A stretch of DNA of 64,000 nucleotides from JAABTH01 sp964492615 (GCA_964492615.1 CAZBKZ010000003.1:84298-148297); one strand, 5' to 3'; positions 9,041-18,060 are shown, counted from the stretch's first letter. Made by a program: numbers and translations. The notes: generated from the sequence alone by a model not told the origin.

Positions 9041-10276
9041 TTATAATGTGTAGCCTGACCGCTTAGCAAAATCAGCATAAGCATCCATGCCGTGTTCCCC
9101 AATATCCAATCCTTCTTCTTCCTCACTGGCCGAAACCCTTAAACCTATAAAAGTATTGATCGTTTTGAATAAAATATAAGCACTGCCCATAGTCCAGACA
9201 GCTACAGCAATAACACCGATGACCTGGACTAACAGCAGGGAGATGCTCCCGCCATAGAATAATCCACCCTCAAGGGCAAATAAACCCACCATGATAGTAC
9301 CGAAAGCGCCACATAAGCCATGCACTGCTACGGCTCCTACAGGATCATCAACACGTAACACTTTTTCTATAAATTCAACACCAAAAACAACTATTATTCC
9401 AGCCAGGGCTCCAATTATTAATGCCCCGGCAGGTGATATGTCTGACGCACCTGCTGTTATGGCCACCAGTCCAGCCAAAGCGCCATTCAGGCTAAATGAA
9501 ACATCTGGTTTCCCATATCGAACCCAGGAAATACCCATTGCCAGCAACGCGCCTGCTGCTGCAGATATGTTTGTAGTTACGGCAATATCGGCAATAGATA
9601 AATCCATTCCGGAAAGAGTACTTCCCGGGTTAAAACCGAACCAGCCAAACCATAGTATAAAAACTCCCAGTGCCCCAAGAGTTATACTGTGACCGGGGAT
9701 AGCATTAGGTTTGCCCTTTGCGGTAAATTTACCAATTCTTGGTCCTAATATTCTGGCTCCTATCAGCGCTGCCCACCCCCCAACAGAATGAACTACAGTA
9801 GAACCGGCAAAATCAATAAACCCAAGCTGTCCAAGCCATCCTCCACCCCAAATCCAATGCCCTGCAACTGGATAAATAATTGCAGTAATGAAAATGGTAT
9901 AAACAAGGTATGAAGAAAATTTAGTTCTTTCAGCCATTGCCCCTGAAACAATGGTTGCTGCCGTAGCTGCAAACACAGTTTGAAACAACAAAAATGCCGA
10001 CAGGGGTATCTCCAGGGCCAAGTGCTCAAAGCCACCTTTTGCGAAAAAACTGTCAACCCCGAACAATCCAGCAAAGCTATTCCCAAACATAATCGCGAAA
10101 CCAATTATCCAGTAAAGTATGCTGCCACATGAAAAATCCATAAGGTTTTTCATGATTATATTACCGGCATTCTTTGCCCGGGTAAAACCAGCCTCAACCA
10201 TAGCAAATCCCGCTTGCATTAAAAACACCAGAAATGCTGCCAATAAAACCCATATTGTATTCAGTGCTACTTCCAT
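9041..10276 (-). CDS. amt: Ammonium transporter Amt
   Basis: This 411-residue membrane protein has about eleven transmembrane helices and the Amt signatures FLMQAGFAMVEAG, HWIWGGGWL and DFAGSTVVHSVGG. The C-terminal cytosolic tail (EEEGLDIGEHGMDAYADF) is the segment that contacts P-II. AAAGGGG precedes the ATG. It is followed at 25 bases by the P-II gene. Amt/P-II genes are not normally found between pth and mfd, so the pair belongs to the inserted nitrogen block. Confidence 0.96.
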   Translation of the reverse strand: MEVALNTIWVLLAAFLVFLMQAGFAMVEAGFTRAKNAGNIIMKNLMDFSCGSILYWIIGFAIMFGNSFAGLFGVDSFFAKGGFEHLALEIPLSAFLLFQTVFAATAATIVSGAMAERTKFSSYLVYTIFITAIIYPVAGHWIWGGGWLGQLGFIDFAGSTVVHSVGGWAALIGARILGPRIGKFTAKGKPNAIPGHSITLGALGVFILWFGWFGFNPGSTLSGMDLSIADIAVTTNISAAAGALLAMGISWVRYGKPDVSFSLNGALAGLVAITAGASDISPAGALIIGALAGIIVVFGVEFIEKVLRVDDPVGAVAVHGLCGAFGTIMVGLFALEGGLFYGGSISLLLVQVIGVIAVAVWTMGSAYILFKTINTFIGLRVSASEEEEGLDIGEHGMDAYADFAKRSGYTL

Positions 10277-10372
10277 TATTTCATCCCCTTTATCAATTTT
10301 TTACTCTTATACATAGGCTTTGATCGACTTGCCGGGCAGTTATATCAGCATTTCAATCACCTCTCAAAAATA

Positions 10373-10403
10373 AAGCCCGACGGGATATATACCCGTCGGG
10401 CTT
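10373..10403 (-). terminator. Rho-independent terminator upstream of amt
   Basis: A perfect 12-base stem (AAGCCCGACGGG and its complement) with an 8-base loop; on the minus strand it is followed by TTTATTTTT. It lies between the pth terminator and amt. It may be a second terminator for the pth transcript or an attenuator in the amt leader; a three-codon reading frame with a ribosome binding site (GAGGTGATTGAAATG) lies between it and amt. Confidence 0.75.
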
Positions 10404-10434
10404 CTTTGCCCTGAATTACAAGAAATAAAAAAAA

Positions 10435-10462
10435 GCGCTTACAGCTTTAAACTGTAAAGCGC
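10435..10462 (-). terminator. Rho-independent terminator of the glmU-pth transcript
   Basis: GCGCTTTACAG pairs with CTGTAAGCGC (one bulged base) on the minus strand and is followed by eight T. It lies about 75 bases beyond the pth stop codon. Confidence 0.85.
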
Positions 10463-10536
10463 CATTGCTTATTAATTAAAATTTATTATTACGTATTATA
10501 ATATAGATTGATAAAACTGGCAAGAAGCCTTGCTAT

Positions 10537-11103
10537 TTATTTTTTACTGTTAAATTTATTCATCGCCGCCTCAAGCCCAAATTCAATATAATGTAGAACG
10601 GCATCAGCAGAATATGTTACTGCTTCATCAAGAACAACCTGCTCCTTATCGTCGGCAGGCACCAGTACATACTCAGCAGGATCCATGTAGTCGGGAGCTC
10701 CGCCGATACCTATCCTGAGACGGGGGAAACTATCTGTACCGATAGCATCAATAATTGATTGCAAACCCCTATGGCCGCCGCTTCCACCCATGCCCCGCAG
10801 GCGAATCGTCCCCGGAGGCAAATCCAAATCATCATAAACAACCATTAAATGCTCCAGATCAACATGATAATTTCGGACCAGGGCCTTCACTGCACGGCCG
10901 CTTAAATTCATATAAGTAAGCGGTTGAGCCAGCATTACCGGTATATCCATAAAATATGTTACAGCCACCAGGGCTTCATGCTTATATTCCGGTTTAACCC
11001 CACTAAACCGTTGAGAGAGTCTTTCTATTACTTGAAACCCCAGGTTATGTCTGCTTCCTTCATACTTTTTACCTGGATTACCAAGCCCAACAATCAAATA
11101 CAT
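10537..11103 (-). CDS. pth: Peptidyl-tRNA hydrolase
   Basis: The enzyme cleaves peptidyl-tRNA released from stalled ribosomes. Family motifs are LIVGLGNPGKKYEGSRHNLGF at the N-terminus, with the catalytic His in RHNLG, then PLTYMNLSG and the catalytic Asp in YDDLDLPPG. Length (188 residues) is normal. I start at the ATG seven bases after GGGGTGG; an in-frame GTG nine bases upstream lies inside that ribosome binding site. It follows rplY on the same strand, as spoVC follows ctc in Bacillus. Confidence 0.95.
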   Translation of the reverse strand: MYLIVGLGNPGKKYEGSRHNLGFQVIERLSQRFSGVKPEYKHEALVAVTYFMDIPVMLAQPLTYMNLSGRAVKALVRNYHVDLEHLMVVYDDLDLPPGTIRLRGMGGSGGHRGLQSIIDAIGTDSFPRLRIGIGGAPDYMDPAEYVLVPADDKEQVVLDEAVTYSADAVLHYIEFGLEAAMNKFNSKK

Positions 11104-11202
11104 TATAGCCACCCCAAATACCGATAATGAAGATATGAAGATATGAAAAATGATGCCCCCTATTGATTGGGCATCATTTCAGTTAATCTTTTACATAAAT
11201 AA

Positions 11203-11886
11203 TTAACTTTCTTCGGCTTCTTTATCTTCAGCCGGTGATTCTTCCGCGCCTTCTTCCGCTGCAGCCTCTTCGCCTTCCTCGAGTTCTTCCTCAGTCTCAG
11301 CTTCAAGTTCTTCTTCAGCCATTGGCGCCTGAACCTGGGCGAGAACTGAATCAGGTGGTGTGATTAACTCGATATCCCCTTCAAGGGCCAGGCTCTCAGC
11401 TGTAATACTGTCACCGATATTCAGCCCTGAGATATCAACATCAAACTGCTCTGGAATATCACCGGGCAGGCATTTAACCTGAACCTCCCTGCTTACCAGG
11501 GACAGCACTCCTCCCTCAGCGATACCCTCCGGTTCACCAACGAAGTTAAGATAGACAGCAACTTCAATTTTATCCGTCATAGAAATACGAATAAAATCAA
11601 CGTGAAGAATACGGTCCTGATAAATAATATCTCTCTGGATATCTTTAAACATTACCGTTTCCTGACGAGTTTTTTTGCCTTTTGACTTAACTGCCAGGTC
11701 AACGAGAACGTTGCTGCCCCCCGAGGTTAGAACCTGCCTTAAAGTACGTCCGTCAATTAACAGGGGCAGTGTTTCTTCGCCCCTTCCATAGATAACCCCG
11801 GGAACCTTATCTTCTGAGCGTATTTGTTTACGCTCTCCCTTGGTCATGGACGGACGAAACTGTGCTTCCATTACCATTCTGTCCAT
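11203..11886 (-). CDS. rplY: 50S ribosomal protein L25, long Ctc form
   Basis: Binds 5S rRNA. The N-terminal L25 domain (about 5-95) is followed by the Ctc/TL5 beta domain (about 95-190). A very acidic tail rich in Glu and Ala then runs for about 35 residues. The 227-residue length fits the two-domain Ctc form. The start ATG lies eight bases after AGGAGG. It sits between prs and pth as in Bacillus. Confidence 0.95.
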   Translation of the reverse strand: MDRMVMEAQFRPSMTKGERKQIRSEDKVPGVIYGRGEETLPLLIDGRTLRQVLTSGGSNVLVDLAVKSKGKKTRQETVMFKDIQRDIIYQDRILHVDFIRISMTDKIEVAVYLNFVGEPEGIAEGGVLSLVSREVQVKCLPGDIPEQFDVDISGLNIGDSITAESLALEGDIELITPPDSVLAQVQAPMAEEELEAETEEELEEGEEAAAEEGAEESPAEDKEAEES

Positions 11887-11939
11887 TCATTCAAGCCTCC
11901 TTCTGAAATAGTATACTTCAGGAAGCGACTAAAATCAAC

Positions 11940-12893
11940 TTAATCAAAAAGTTCGCTTACCGAAATTTTATTTTGTATACGAATAATCGCCTCTCCAATT
12001 AGTGGAGCAACGGATAGCTCGTGAAAACAATCTCTTAAACCGTTCAGTAAACCCTTATCTACCGGTATTGTGTTAGTATAAACCACTTCAGTAATTGAAG
12101 AATCGCTTAGCCGCTTCAGGGCCGGTCCGGAAAAAACAGGATGAGTGCAGCAGGCATATACATCACAAGCCCCGGCATCAATTAATGCTTCCGCACCCAG
12201 AGTAATTGTTCCGGCGGTATCAATCATATCGTCAATAAAGATTGCCGTTTTGCCTTTGACATTTCCGATAATGTTCATTATCTCCGCCTGGTTGGGAGCC
12301 GGTCTTTTTTTGTCTATTATGGCAATGGGCATCATCAACCGGTTGGCTAAATCCCTGGCCCTGGTAACCCCGCCAAGATCAGGAGAAACAACCACACCAT
12401 TATTAATGTTCTTGTTTTTAAAGTAATTTGACAAAATCGGTAAAGCAGTGAGGTGATCAAGCGGTATATTAAAAAACCCTTGAATCTGGCCGGCATGAAG
12501 ATCCATTGCAACAACACGATCAGCCCCTGCTGCGGTAATTAAATCTGCAAGCAGTTTAGCTGTGATTGGATCGCGGGCCTTGGTTTTACGATCCTGCCTG
12601 GCATAAGCATAATAAGGCACAACAACATTGACAGTTTTAACTGATGCCCTTTTCAGGGCATCCACCATAATTAAAAGTTCCATAATACTGTCGTTTATCG
12701 GCCCGCAAAGAGGCTGAATCAGAAAAGAATTCGTTCCACGCACACTTTCCTTGATACTAATCGCAATTTCACCATCGCTGAAGCGGCTAACCTCACTTTG
12801 CCCCAGCGAAACCCCAATATGTTCCGCTATCGCTTCAGCCAGGTTGCGGTTTGCGCTACCGCAAAATATCTTTAGTTCTTCCCCATTAACCAA
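11940..12893 (-). CDS. prs: Ribose-phosphate pyrophosphokinase (PRPP synthase)
   Basis: Makes PRPP from ribose 5-phosphate and ATP. The ATP/ribose regions (FSDGEIAISIKESVRG, VPYYAYARQDRK) and the PRPP-binding signature AIFIDDMIDTAGT are present. The reading frame is open for 31 more codons upstream, but homologues begin near VNGEELKIFCGSAN. A TTG there is preceded at seven bases by CAGGAGGG, giving 317 residues, the family norm. I therefore reject the longer form. It lies between glmU and rplY. Confidence 0.95.
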   Translation of the reverse strand: MVNGEELKIFCGSANRNLAEAIAEHIGVSLGQSEVSRFSDGEIAISIKESVRGTNSFLIQPLCGPINDSIMELLIMVDALKRASVKTVNVVVPYYAYARQDRKTKARDPITAKLLADLITAAGADRVVAMDLHAGQIQGFFNIPLDHLTALPILSNYFKNKNINNGVVVSPDLGGVTRARDLANRLMMPIAIIDKKRPAPNQAEIMNIIGNVKGKTAIFIDDMIDTAGTITLGAEALIDAGACDVYACCTHPVFSGPALKRLSDSSITEVVYTNTIPVDKGLLNGLRDCFHELSVAPLIGEAIIRIQNKISVSELFD

Positions 12894-13035
12894 CTTGAAC
12901 CCTCCTGATAGTTTTAAACAATATTTACCTTTCCGGGCTAACCTGTTAAAAATGGAATGGCTATTATTCCTTCTTCCAAGCAACACCTTTTTCCTGCCGC
13001 CTTTTAAACAAAAGGTTTAAACCGCTTAGCAACCA

Positions 13036-14028
13036 TTACCTGTCTTTTACAGTATAAGGTCCTATATATTCACCGGAATTAACCAGGGTATTTTTTACAC
13101 TGGCATGTTCAATTAAGGCTTCATCTCCAACTTCAGCATTGACCAGGTGTGAATAAGGCCCAATTATACAGCGAGAACCAACCCTGGTTCCTTTTTCGAT
13201 TACAGAACCGGGCCTGATAATTGTATCCGGACCCACCTCAACCTTATCATCAATATAGGTCGATCCCGGGTCTTCAATAGTAACTCCCTGCATCATCAGC
13301 CTGTGACAGATTCTTTCTCTCATTACTGACGCAGCTTCTGCAAGCTGCAACCTGGTGTTGATTCCCAGCCCCAGGCAGGGTTCATCCAGCTGATATGATT
13401 CTACAGAATGCCCTTCGCCCGACAGGGCAGCAACCACATCAGTCAGGTAATATTCTCCCTGGGCATTAATGTTATTCACCAGAGGCAAATAATGCTTAAG
13501 CAGCCGGAGATCAAAGCAATAGGTCCCCGTATTTATCTCAGTTATCTGTTTTTCTTCAGCTGATGCATCCTTTTCTTCTACAATACGTAAAACCTGATTT
13601 CCATTTCCTCTTACAATCCGGCCGTAACCGGTCGGATCTGCCATAATTACTGACGCAACTACAACAGAACAGTTTTTTTTAATCTTTAACAGAGTTTTAA
13701 GGTGTTCGGCAGTAAGAAGAGGAACATCCCCGCAAAGAACCATCAAGGTTCCTTCATCGGGTAAATCCGGCAGGGCTTGCATCACAGCATGCCCGGTTCC
13801 CTGTTGTTGCTCCTGCAGCACATAAGAACGATCTAAACCAATTTTCTCCTGAACCATTGAAGCGCTGTGACCAACAACAATACGAACCATTGATGTCAGT
13901 TCTTCAGCGCTTTCTAGAACATACTCAATCATTGGCCTGCCACAAAGCTCATGAAGTACTTTGGGCTGGCTGGAATACATACGTTTCCCTTCGCCGGCAG
14001 CCAGAATCAGAGCCCATGGCTGTTCCAT
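13036..14028 (-). CDS. glmU: GlmU-type UDP-GlcNAc pyrophosphorylase lacking the acetyltransferase half
   Basis: The N-terminal nucleotidyltransferase (about 1-230; LAAGEGKRM, PKVLHELCGRPM, QQGTGHAV, CGDVPLL) would make UDP-GlcNAc from GlcNAc-1-P and UTP. Only the first coils of the left-handed beta-helix follow. The 330-residue protein ends at IGPYTVKDR, aligning with the IGPFAHIRP stretch of complete GlmU, just before the acetyl-CoA and catalytic residues; full GlmU is about 450-460. Downstream bases do not continue the domain in any frame I checked. Its place between spoVG and prs marks it as the GlmU orthologue, so GlcN-1-P acetylation must come from elsewhere. Confidence 0.85.
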   Translation of the reverse strand: MEQPWALILAAGEGKRMYSSQPKVLHELCGRPMIEYVLESAEELTSMVRIVVGHSASMVQEKIGLDRSYVLQEQQQGTGHAVMQALPDLPDEGTLMVLCGDVPLLTAEHLKTLLKIKKNCSVVVASVIMADPTGYGRIVRGNGNQVLRIVEEKDASAEEKQITEINTGTYCFDLRLLKHYLPLVNNINAQGEYYLTDVVAALSGEGHSVESYQLDEPCLGLGINTRLQLAEAASVMRERICHRLMMQGVTIEDPGSTYIDDKVEVGPDTIIRPGSVIEKGTRVGSRCIIGPYSHLVNAEVGDEALIEHASVKNTLVNSGEYIGPYTVKDR

Positions 14029-14106
14029 CCAAATTCCTCCCTGCAGTATAATCCTATCTATTATACTGCAGAAAGAAAGAAAAAGGCAAAATGTGAACTG
14101 AAAGAA

Positions 14107-14385
14107 CTAGTTTGAACTTACCGCAGCACTTTCTAACTCCCTGGCATAGGCATCAAGAACAGAGTTTTGAATAACCTGTCTTGCTTCAACATTGATAGGA
14201 TGGGCAATATCTCTGAATTCTCCACTTGGCGTTCTTTTACTCGGCATGGCCACAAACAAACCGTTATTACCCTCAATAACCCTTACATCATGAACAACAA
14301 ATTTATCATTCAGTGTAATCGATACAATCGCCCTCATTTTTCCTTCCTGAGTCAACCTCCTGATGCGCACATCGGTAACTACCAA
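14107..14385 (-). CDS. spoVG: SpoVG family RNA/DNA-binding regulator
   Basis: A 92-residue protein matching SpoVG over its length (VTDVRIRRL, MRAIVSITL, GLFVAMPSKRTPSGEFRDIAHPIN). SpoVG binds nucleic acid and affects septation, sporulation and virulence regulation in Firmicutes. The start is a TTG behind GGAAGGTGGG, in line with MEVTDV at the start of the Bacillus protein. It sits directly before glmU, as in Bacillus. Confidence 0.95.
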   Translation of the reverse strand: MVVTDVRIRRLTQEGKMRAIVSITLNDKFVVHDVRVIEGNNGLFVAMPSKRTPSGEFRDIAHPINVEARQVIQNSVLDAYARELESAAVSSN

Positions 14386-14511
14386 GCTAAACCCACCTTC
14401 CGGCTATGTAAATTAAATGAACCCTGCAGGTTTTATTATTCCTGAAACGTCTGTCTATATATAAAACCATGTGAAGGCATTCACTTGCTATTCCCGACAA
14501 ATAATACTATA

Positions 14512-14540
14512 ACTATAGATTTTCATGCAAACATTGCCAA
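14512..14540 (-). promoter_or_regulatory. Candidate sigma-A promoter for spoVG-glmU
   Basis: On the minus strand TTGGCA and TATAGT are 17 bases apart, about 130 bases before the spoVG start. Bacillus spoVG uses sigma-H; I saw no convincing sigma-H site here. The rest of the 281-base gap shows nothing else I can support. Confidence 0.4.
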
Positions 14541-14666
14541 TTGCCAGTATCTTCAGGTTTATTATAATGAAAACAGTTGCTTCTTTATTAGTAAAAGTGT
14601 ACGTTTTTTAGAAGATTGCTTTACGAAAAAGTGAATATAATTACTTGAGTTGCAGAAGCAGCAGCC

Positions 14667-15422
14667 TTATCCGGTCAATATGCTTCTAACCAGCTCCAGG
14701 TCACTGGGCTTGTCCACATCTATACCAATTTCCACGGCATCACAAAAAACTGCCCGTGCTTTCATAGAAAAGAGACGAGAAAGGAATAACTCGGCATCAT
14801 TTACCGATAGCTTTTTAAAAAGATACTTGACTATAAAAAACGGAGGGAAAATGCGCATTAGCTTAAGAGGCTTCTTGCGGTAAGATATAAACATTTCGAG
14901 GCGTGAACGGTTATCAAAAAACCAGCGAGGGTTGCAAAGTCCCAGGTTACCACCGGTCAGGTGTCCTTCCATCAGGCGAACGTAAGTCCTCTCTGTCTGG
15001 GGAAATTCTTTCAGGCATAATTCCCGGGTTAGAACAGGATAGTAGAAATCATGATCATGGGGAGCGCAAAGCTCCAAAAATCTTTCAATAACCCCGGCCC
15101 TGATCAATGGTATGTCTCCAGTTACTACAAGACACAAGCGATTTTGATCAACATCATTAAAACCGGCGGCCAGATTATCCAGCATGGTGCCCCGCTCCGG
15201 TATCACCCTGATACTATAACCGCTATTTTTTAGCTCATTTAATTCTTTTTCCGGCCCAACCACCGATACCTGATTAACTGAAGTTGATGCGCTTAAAGCA
15301 TCGAGCACATACGTCAGCAAAAACCTGTTGTTGATTTTAATAAAAGCTTTGTTCGAGACTCCCTCATTAATAGTTAATGGGTCCGGTTTACCGGTACCGG
15401 CCAGCACTACCGCATCAAACAT
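14667..15422 (-). CDS. MobA-like NTP transferase of unknown substrate
   Basis: A 251-residue nucleotidyltransferase-fold protein. The N-terminus has the VVLAG motif, a GTMLDNLAAGF segment and the metal-site Asp in VVTGDIPLI. The usual LAGGxGxRM is loosely kept (LAGTGKPDP), so the substrate is hard to guess. A longer frame opens inside ispE, but the ATG behind AGGTGG, one base after the ispE stop, gives the expected MFDAVVLAG start. It lies between ispE and spoVG, where Bacillus has purR and yabJ. It may act on a sugar phosphate or cofactor precursor; this is not shown. Confidence 0.75.
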   Translation of the reverse strand: MFDAVVLAGTGKPDPLTINEGVSNKAFIKINNRFLLTYVLDALSASTSVNQVSVVGPEKELNELKNSGYSIRVIPERGTMLDNLAAGFNDVDQNRLCLVVTGDIPLIRAGVIERFLELCAPHDHDFYYPVLTRELCLKEFPQTERTYVRLMEGHLTGGNLGLCNPRWFFDNRSRLEMFISYRKKPLKLMRIFPPFFIVKYLFKKLSVNDAELFLSRLFSMKARAVFCDAVEIGIDVDKPSDLELVRSILTG

Positions 15423-15423
15423 G

Positions 15424-16308
15424 CTAACACCACCTACAATTATTATCTGTCCAGCACAGGTAAGCTTCTGCTCCAAGTTGGTTGGCCAGGCCGGCAGCCC
15501 AGGCAGCTGTTTTTAGATTTTCGGAGAGCAAAAACAAGGTTGGACCACTGCCTGACAAACATAAATTCAGGCCAAATGTGCGATAACATTTTTTTAAGTA
15601 TTTAATCTGATCCGAAGCATCCAGATCTGCGGTTTCAAGGGTATTGATAAACTCCCGACCAGTCCATTCCAATATTTTTAACCTGTTTCGTGATCTCACA
15701 GCCATTAATAATGCATCAAGCCGCGGGGTTCCGATCAGGGAACGGTTAAAACTTGCATAAGCCTCAGCAGTTGATACCCTGGTGGCTGCAGGCAGAATAA
15801 GCGTTACCCAGAAAAAGGGCATGGCAGGAAGTTTTTCAAGGATTTCCCCTCTGCCCCGTGCCAGAACAGTCCCTCCCTGCAGACAAAAGGGCACATCTGA
15901 ACCAAGTTCAGCTGCCAGTTTAAGCAGCTCGTGAATTCCAAGCCCGAGCTGCCAATAATTATTTAAACCAAATAAAACAGTGGCTGCATCACTGCTGCCA
16001 CCTGCCAGGCCGGCAGCCACAGGGATATTCTTGTAAAGGGTTATATTTACTCCCGGCCTGCTTCCCGGATAGTTGTTTTTTAAAAGGTTTGCCGCTTTAT
16101 ATACAAGGTTATCTTCAGTTGAAAGACCAATTTTTGTGCAACCGAAGACAATTCTATCCTGAGCAGACGGTTGTATCATTATAATATCGGATAGCGAAAT
16201 CTGTTGCATCACCGTTTCTATCTCATGAAAACCGTCTAATCTCCTGCCATGAACGGTAAGTCCTAAATTTATCTTAGCAGGAGCCCTGAGAATCATCTGC
16301 TTCTTCAT
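15424..16308 (-). CDS. ispE: 4-diphosphocytidyl-2-C-methyl-D-erythritol kinase
   Basis: A GHMP kinase of the non-mevalonate isoprenoid pathway. It shows the start APAKINLGL, the ATP loop PVAAGLAGGSSDAA, and the third GHMP motif LSGSGPTLF. Length (294) is normal. It is packed between the nicotinate phosphoribosyltransferase gene (2 bases apart) and the NTP transferase (1 base apart), so all three are very likely co-transcribed. Confidence 0.95.
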   Translation of the reverse strand: MKKQMILRAPAKINLGLTVHGRRLDGFHEIETVMQQISLSDIIMIQPSAQDRIVFGCTKIGLSTEDNLVYKAANLLKNNYPGSRPGVNITLYKNIPVAAGLAGGSSDAATVLFGLNNYWQLGLGIHELLKLAAELGSDVPFCLQGGTVLARGRGEILEKLPAMPFFWVTLILPAATRVSTAEAYASFNRSLIGTPRLDALLMAVRSRNRLKILEWTGREFINTLETADLDASDQIKYLKKCYRTFGLNLCLSGSGPTLFLLSENLKTAAWAAGLANQLGAEAYLCWTDNNCRWC

Positions 16309-16310
16309 GG

Positions 16311-17351
16311 TTACCTTACTTTTCTCAGACGGTCATTTTGTACAATTCCCGGTATCCGGCCTCTTTTAGCGATTGGCCTGCCGTTAACTTCTTTTAAATC
16401 CATGGTCATATCAATAGCAGGAGCCCCGGAAATGAAACTACCCACACCAAATATGTCGGCTCCCGCCTCTGCAAGCAGGGTAATTCTTTCAACATCCAGT
16501 CCGCCCGAAACTATTAGCTGAACATGATGGAAGCCATCCAGGTCTAAACGTGCCCTTACTTCCCTGACCAGCCCCGGGGTCACCCCACCCCGCTCTCCCG
16601 GCGTATCAAGGCGGATACCGGACAGCCTCTCACCCAGTGCTTCTGCAACCCTTAACGCTTCTTCCGCTTCATCTTTAAATGTATCGACAAGGATAATACG
16701 TGGAGCATCCTGCGGAACAAATTGGTCGTAAGCTCTGGCCAGTTCAACAGTATCGCCTACAATTAAAAAAGCTGCGTGCGGAACTGTCCCAACCGGAGAA
16801 CGGCCAAGTAAAAGAGCTCCAAGAATACAGCTGCAGTCATCTGCTCCCCCGATAACAGCCGCCCTCTCCATAACCGGTGCGACTGCAGGATGCAGGTGCC
16901 TGGCGCCGTAGCTAATTACTTTTCGGTCCCCCGCGGCATCTTTGCACTTTCTGGCTGCAGTTGCCCAGCCGCTCGAACTGGAAAGAATGCCAAGTAAAGC
17001 TGTTTCGTAAATACCAAAATCGCCATAACATCCTTTAATACGCAGCACCACTTCTTTTGAAGATATAGACTCCCCTTCAGAAAGAGCCCATATCTCAAGA
17101 TTACGGTTACGAAGCAAATAAAGGGTTTCGTCTATACCTGCAATTATACCCGGACCGGATGAAAAAATATCTGCTGTAACAACTGTATCAGCAAGTTTAA
17201 TGGAACTAAGCAGGTCCCTGGTCCTGACAAAGTAGATATCGCTGGTCAAGCCCTGTTCAATCTCTGCACCAGTTGCTGAAAAAAAACGACTTTCAGGCTT
17301 AATCTTAGTTTCGCCGACTTCTTTCAGCGTAATAAAATCATGCTTTTTCAT
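16311..17351 (-). CDS. pncB: Nicotinate phosphoribosyltransferase (short form)
   Basis: Joins nicotinate and PRPP to form nicotinate mononucleotide in NAD salvage. The 346-residue length and features such as SYGARHLHPAV, VGTVPHAAFL and LIVSGGLDVERI match the short archaeal/thermophile-type enzyme rather than the longer Escherichia form. It ends two bases before ispE, and a nicotinamidase-like gene precedes it by 17 bases. The two together would convert nicotinamide to NaMN. Confidence 0.88.
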   Translation of the reverse strand: MKKHDFITLKEVGETKIKPESRFFSATGAEIEQGLTSDIYFVRTRDLLSSIKLADTVVTADIFSSGPGIIAGIDETLYLLRNRNLEIWALSEGESISSKEVVLRIKGCYGDFGIYETALLGILSSSSGWATAARKCKDAAGDRKVISYGARHLHPAVAPVMERAAVIGGADDCSCILGALLLGRSPVGTVPHAAFLIVGDTVELARAYDQFVPQDAPRIILVDTFKDEAEEALRVAEALGERLSGIRLDTPGERGGVTPGLVREVRARLDLDGFHHVQLIVSGGLDVERITLLAEAGADIFGVGSFISGAPAIDMTMDLKEVNGRPIAKRGRIPGIVQNDRLRKVR

Positions 17352-17368
17352 CTGATTCCTCCAGGTTA

Positions 17369-17887
17369 TTAAAAAATATTTACTCCCAGTGTTTTTTGCA
17401 TTTCCTGTAGGGCGAAACGGTGAGCTTCCGGATCAAAACCGTTAACAGCCAACTGGTTTACAGTAACAGCGTAGTTTAGCATTCTTGCATCAGCGGCAGT
17501 GTAAAGCACACAAATATTGGTCACACACCCGGCCAGTTCCACTTCTTTTATTCCCAGTTCGCGCAAGGTTAAATCAAGATCCGTTCCGAAAAAAGCGCTG
17601 AACCGCCTTTTATAGATAACTTTTTCCCCGGCCAAAGGTTCAAGCGTTTCAATAACTTCCCCACCGTCTTCGCCTTCAAGTGCGTGGGGTGGAAACATAT
17701 TGAACTCATGGTCATCGGCATAGTGGCGGTCACAAACATAGATAACCGGCAGTTGCTGCTGACGATAATATTTAAGTCTTTCTTTTACAGCCGGCACAAG
17801 TTGATCAGCGACAGACCCAATATACAGGGCTCCCTCCGGCTTTATAAAATCATTAAGCATATCAATTACCAGTAAGGCTTTCATCAT
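17369..17887 (-). CDS. Nicotinamidase/isochorismatase family hydrolase
   Basis: A 172-residue cysteine hydrolase: Asp in LLVIDMLNDF, Lys in VIYKRRFSAFFGT, and the catalytic Cys in ELAGCVTNICV. A metal-site region with DRHYADDHEF fits nicotinamidase. The neighbouring nicotinate phosphoribosyltransferase gene makes nicotinamidase (PncA-like) the best functional guess. I start at the ATG behind AAAGGGGGG; the frame stays open for 11 codons upstream without a better site. Confidence 0.85.
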   Translation of the reverse strand: MMKALLVIDMLNDFIKPEGALYIGSVADQLVPAVKERLKYYRQQQLPVIYVCDRHYADDHEFNMFPPHALEGEDGGEVIETLEPLAGEKVIYKRRFSAFFGTDLDLTLRELGIKEVELAGCVTNICVLYTAADARMLNYAVTVNQLAVNGFDPEAHRFALQEMQKTLGVNIF

Positions 17888-18035
17888 GCTCCCCCCTTTA
17901 CCGGTTAATACTATTCGCATGGCTATTCTACATTTAAGCCGGCAATCCCTCTATAGCTGAAGATTGCACTGCTTTTCTACTATGAAGTATAACAAAAAGT
18001 AAGCTGCCTGTAACGCCATGTAACACCAAATAAAA

Positions 18036-18060
18036 AAAGCCTGATCAACGATCAGGCTTT
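18036..18060 (-). terminator. Rho-independent terminator of veg
   Basis: AAAGCCTGATC pairs with GATCAGGCTTT around a 3-base loop, and the minus strand continues with a T-run. It lies 65 bases after the veg stop. Confidence 0.88.

Noticed and set aside
12894..12986. 31-codon N-terminal extension of prs
   Set aside because: PRPP synthases start at the VNGEE-like segment; a TTG with CAGGAGGG is placed exactly there.
14386..14666. Sigma-H promoter for spoVG
   Set aside because: An AGGAATAA-like -35 is present but I found no matching GAAT-type -10 at the right distance.
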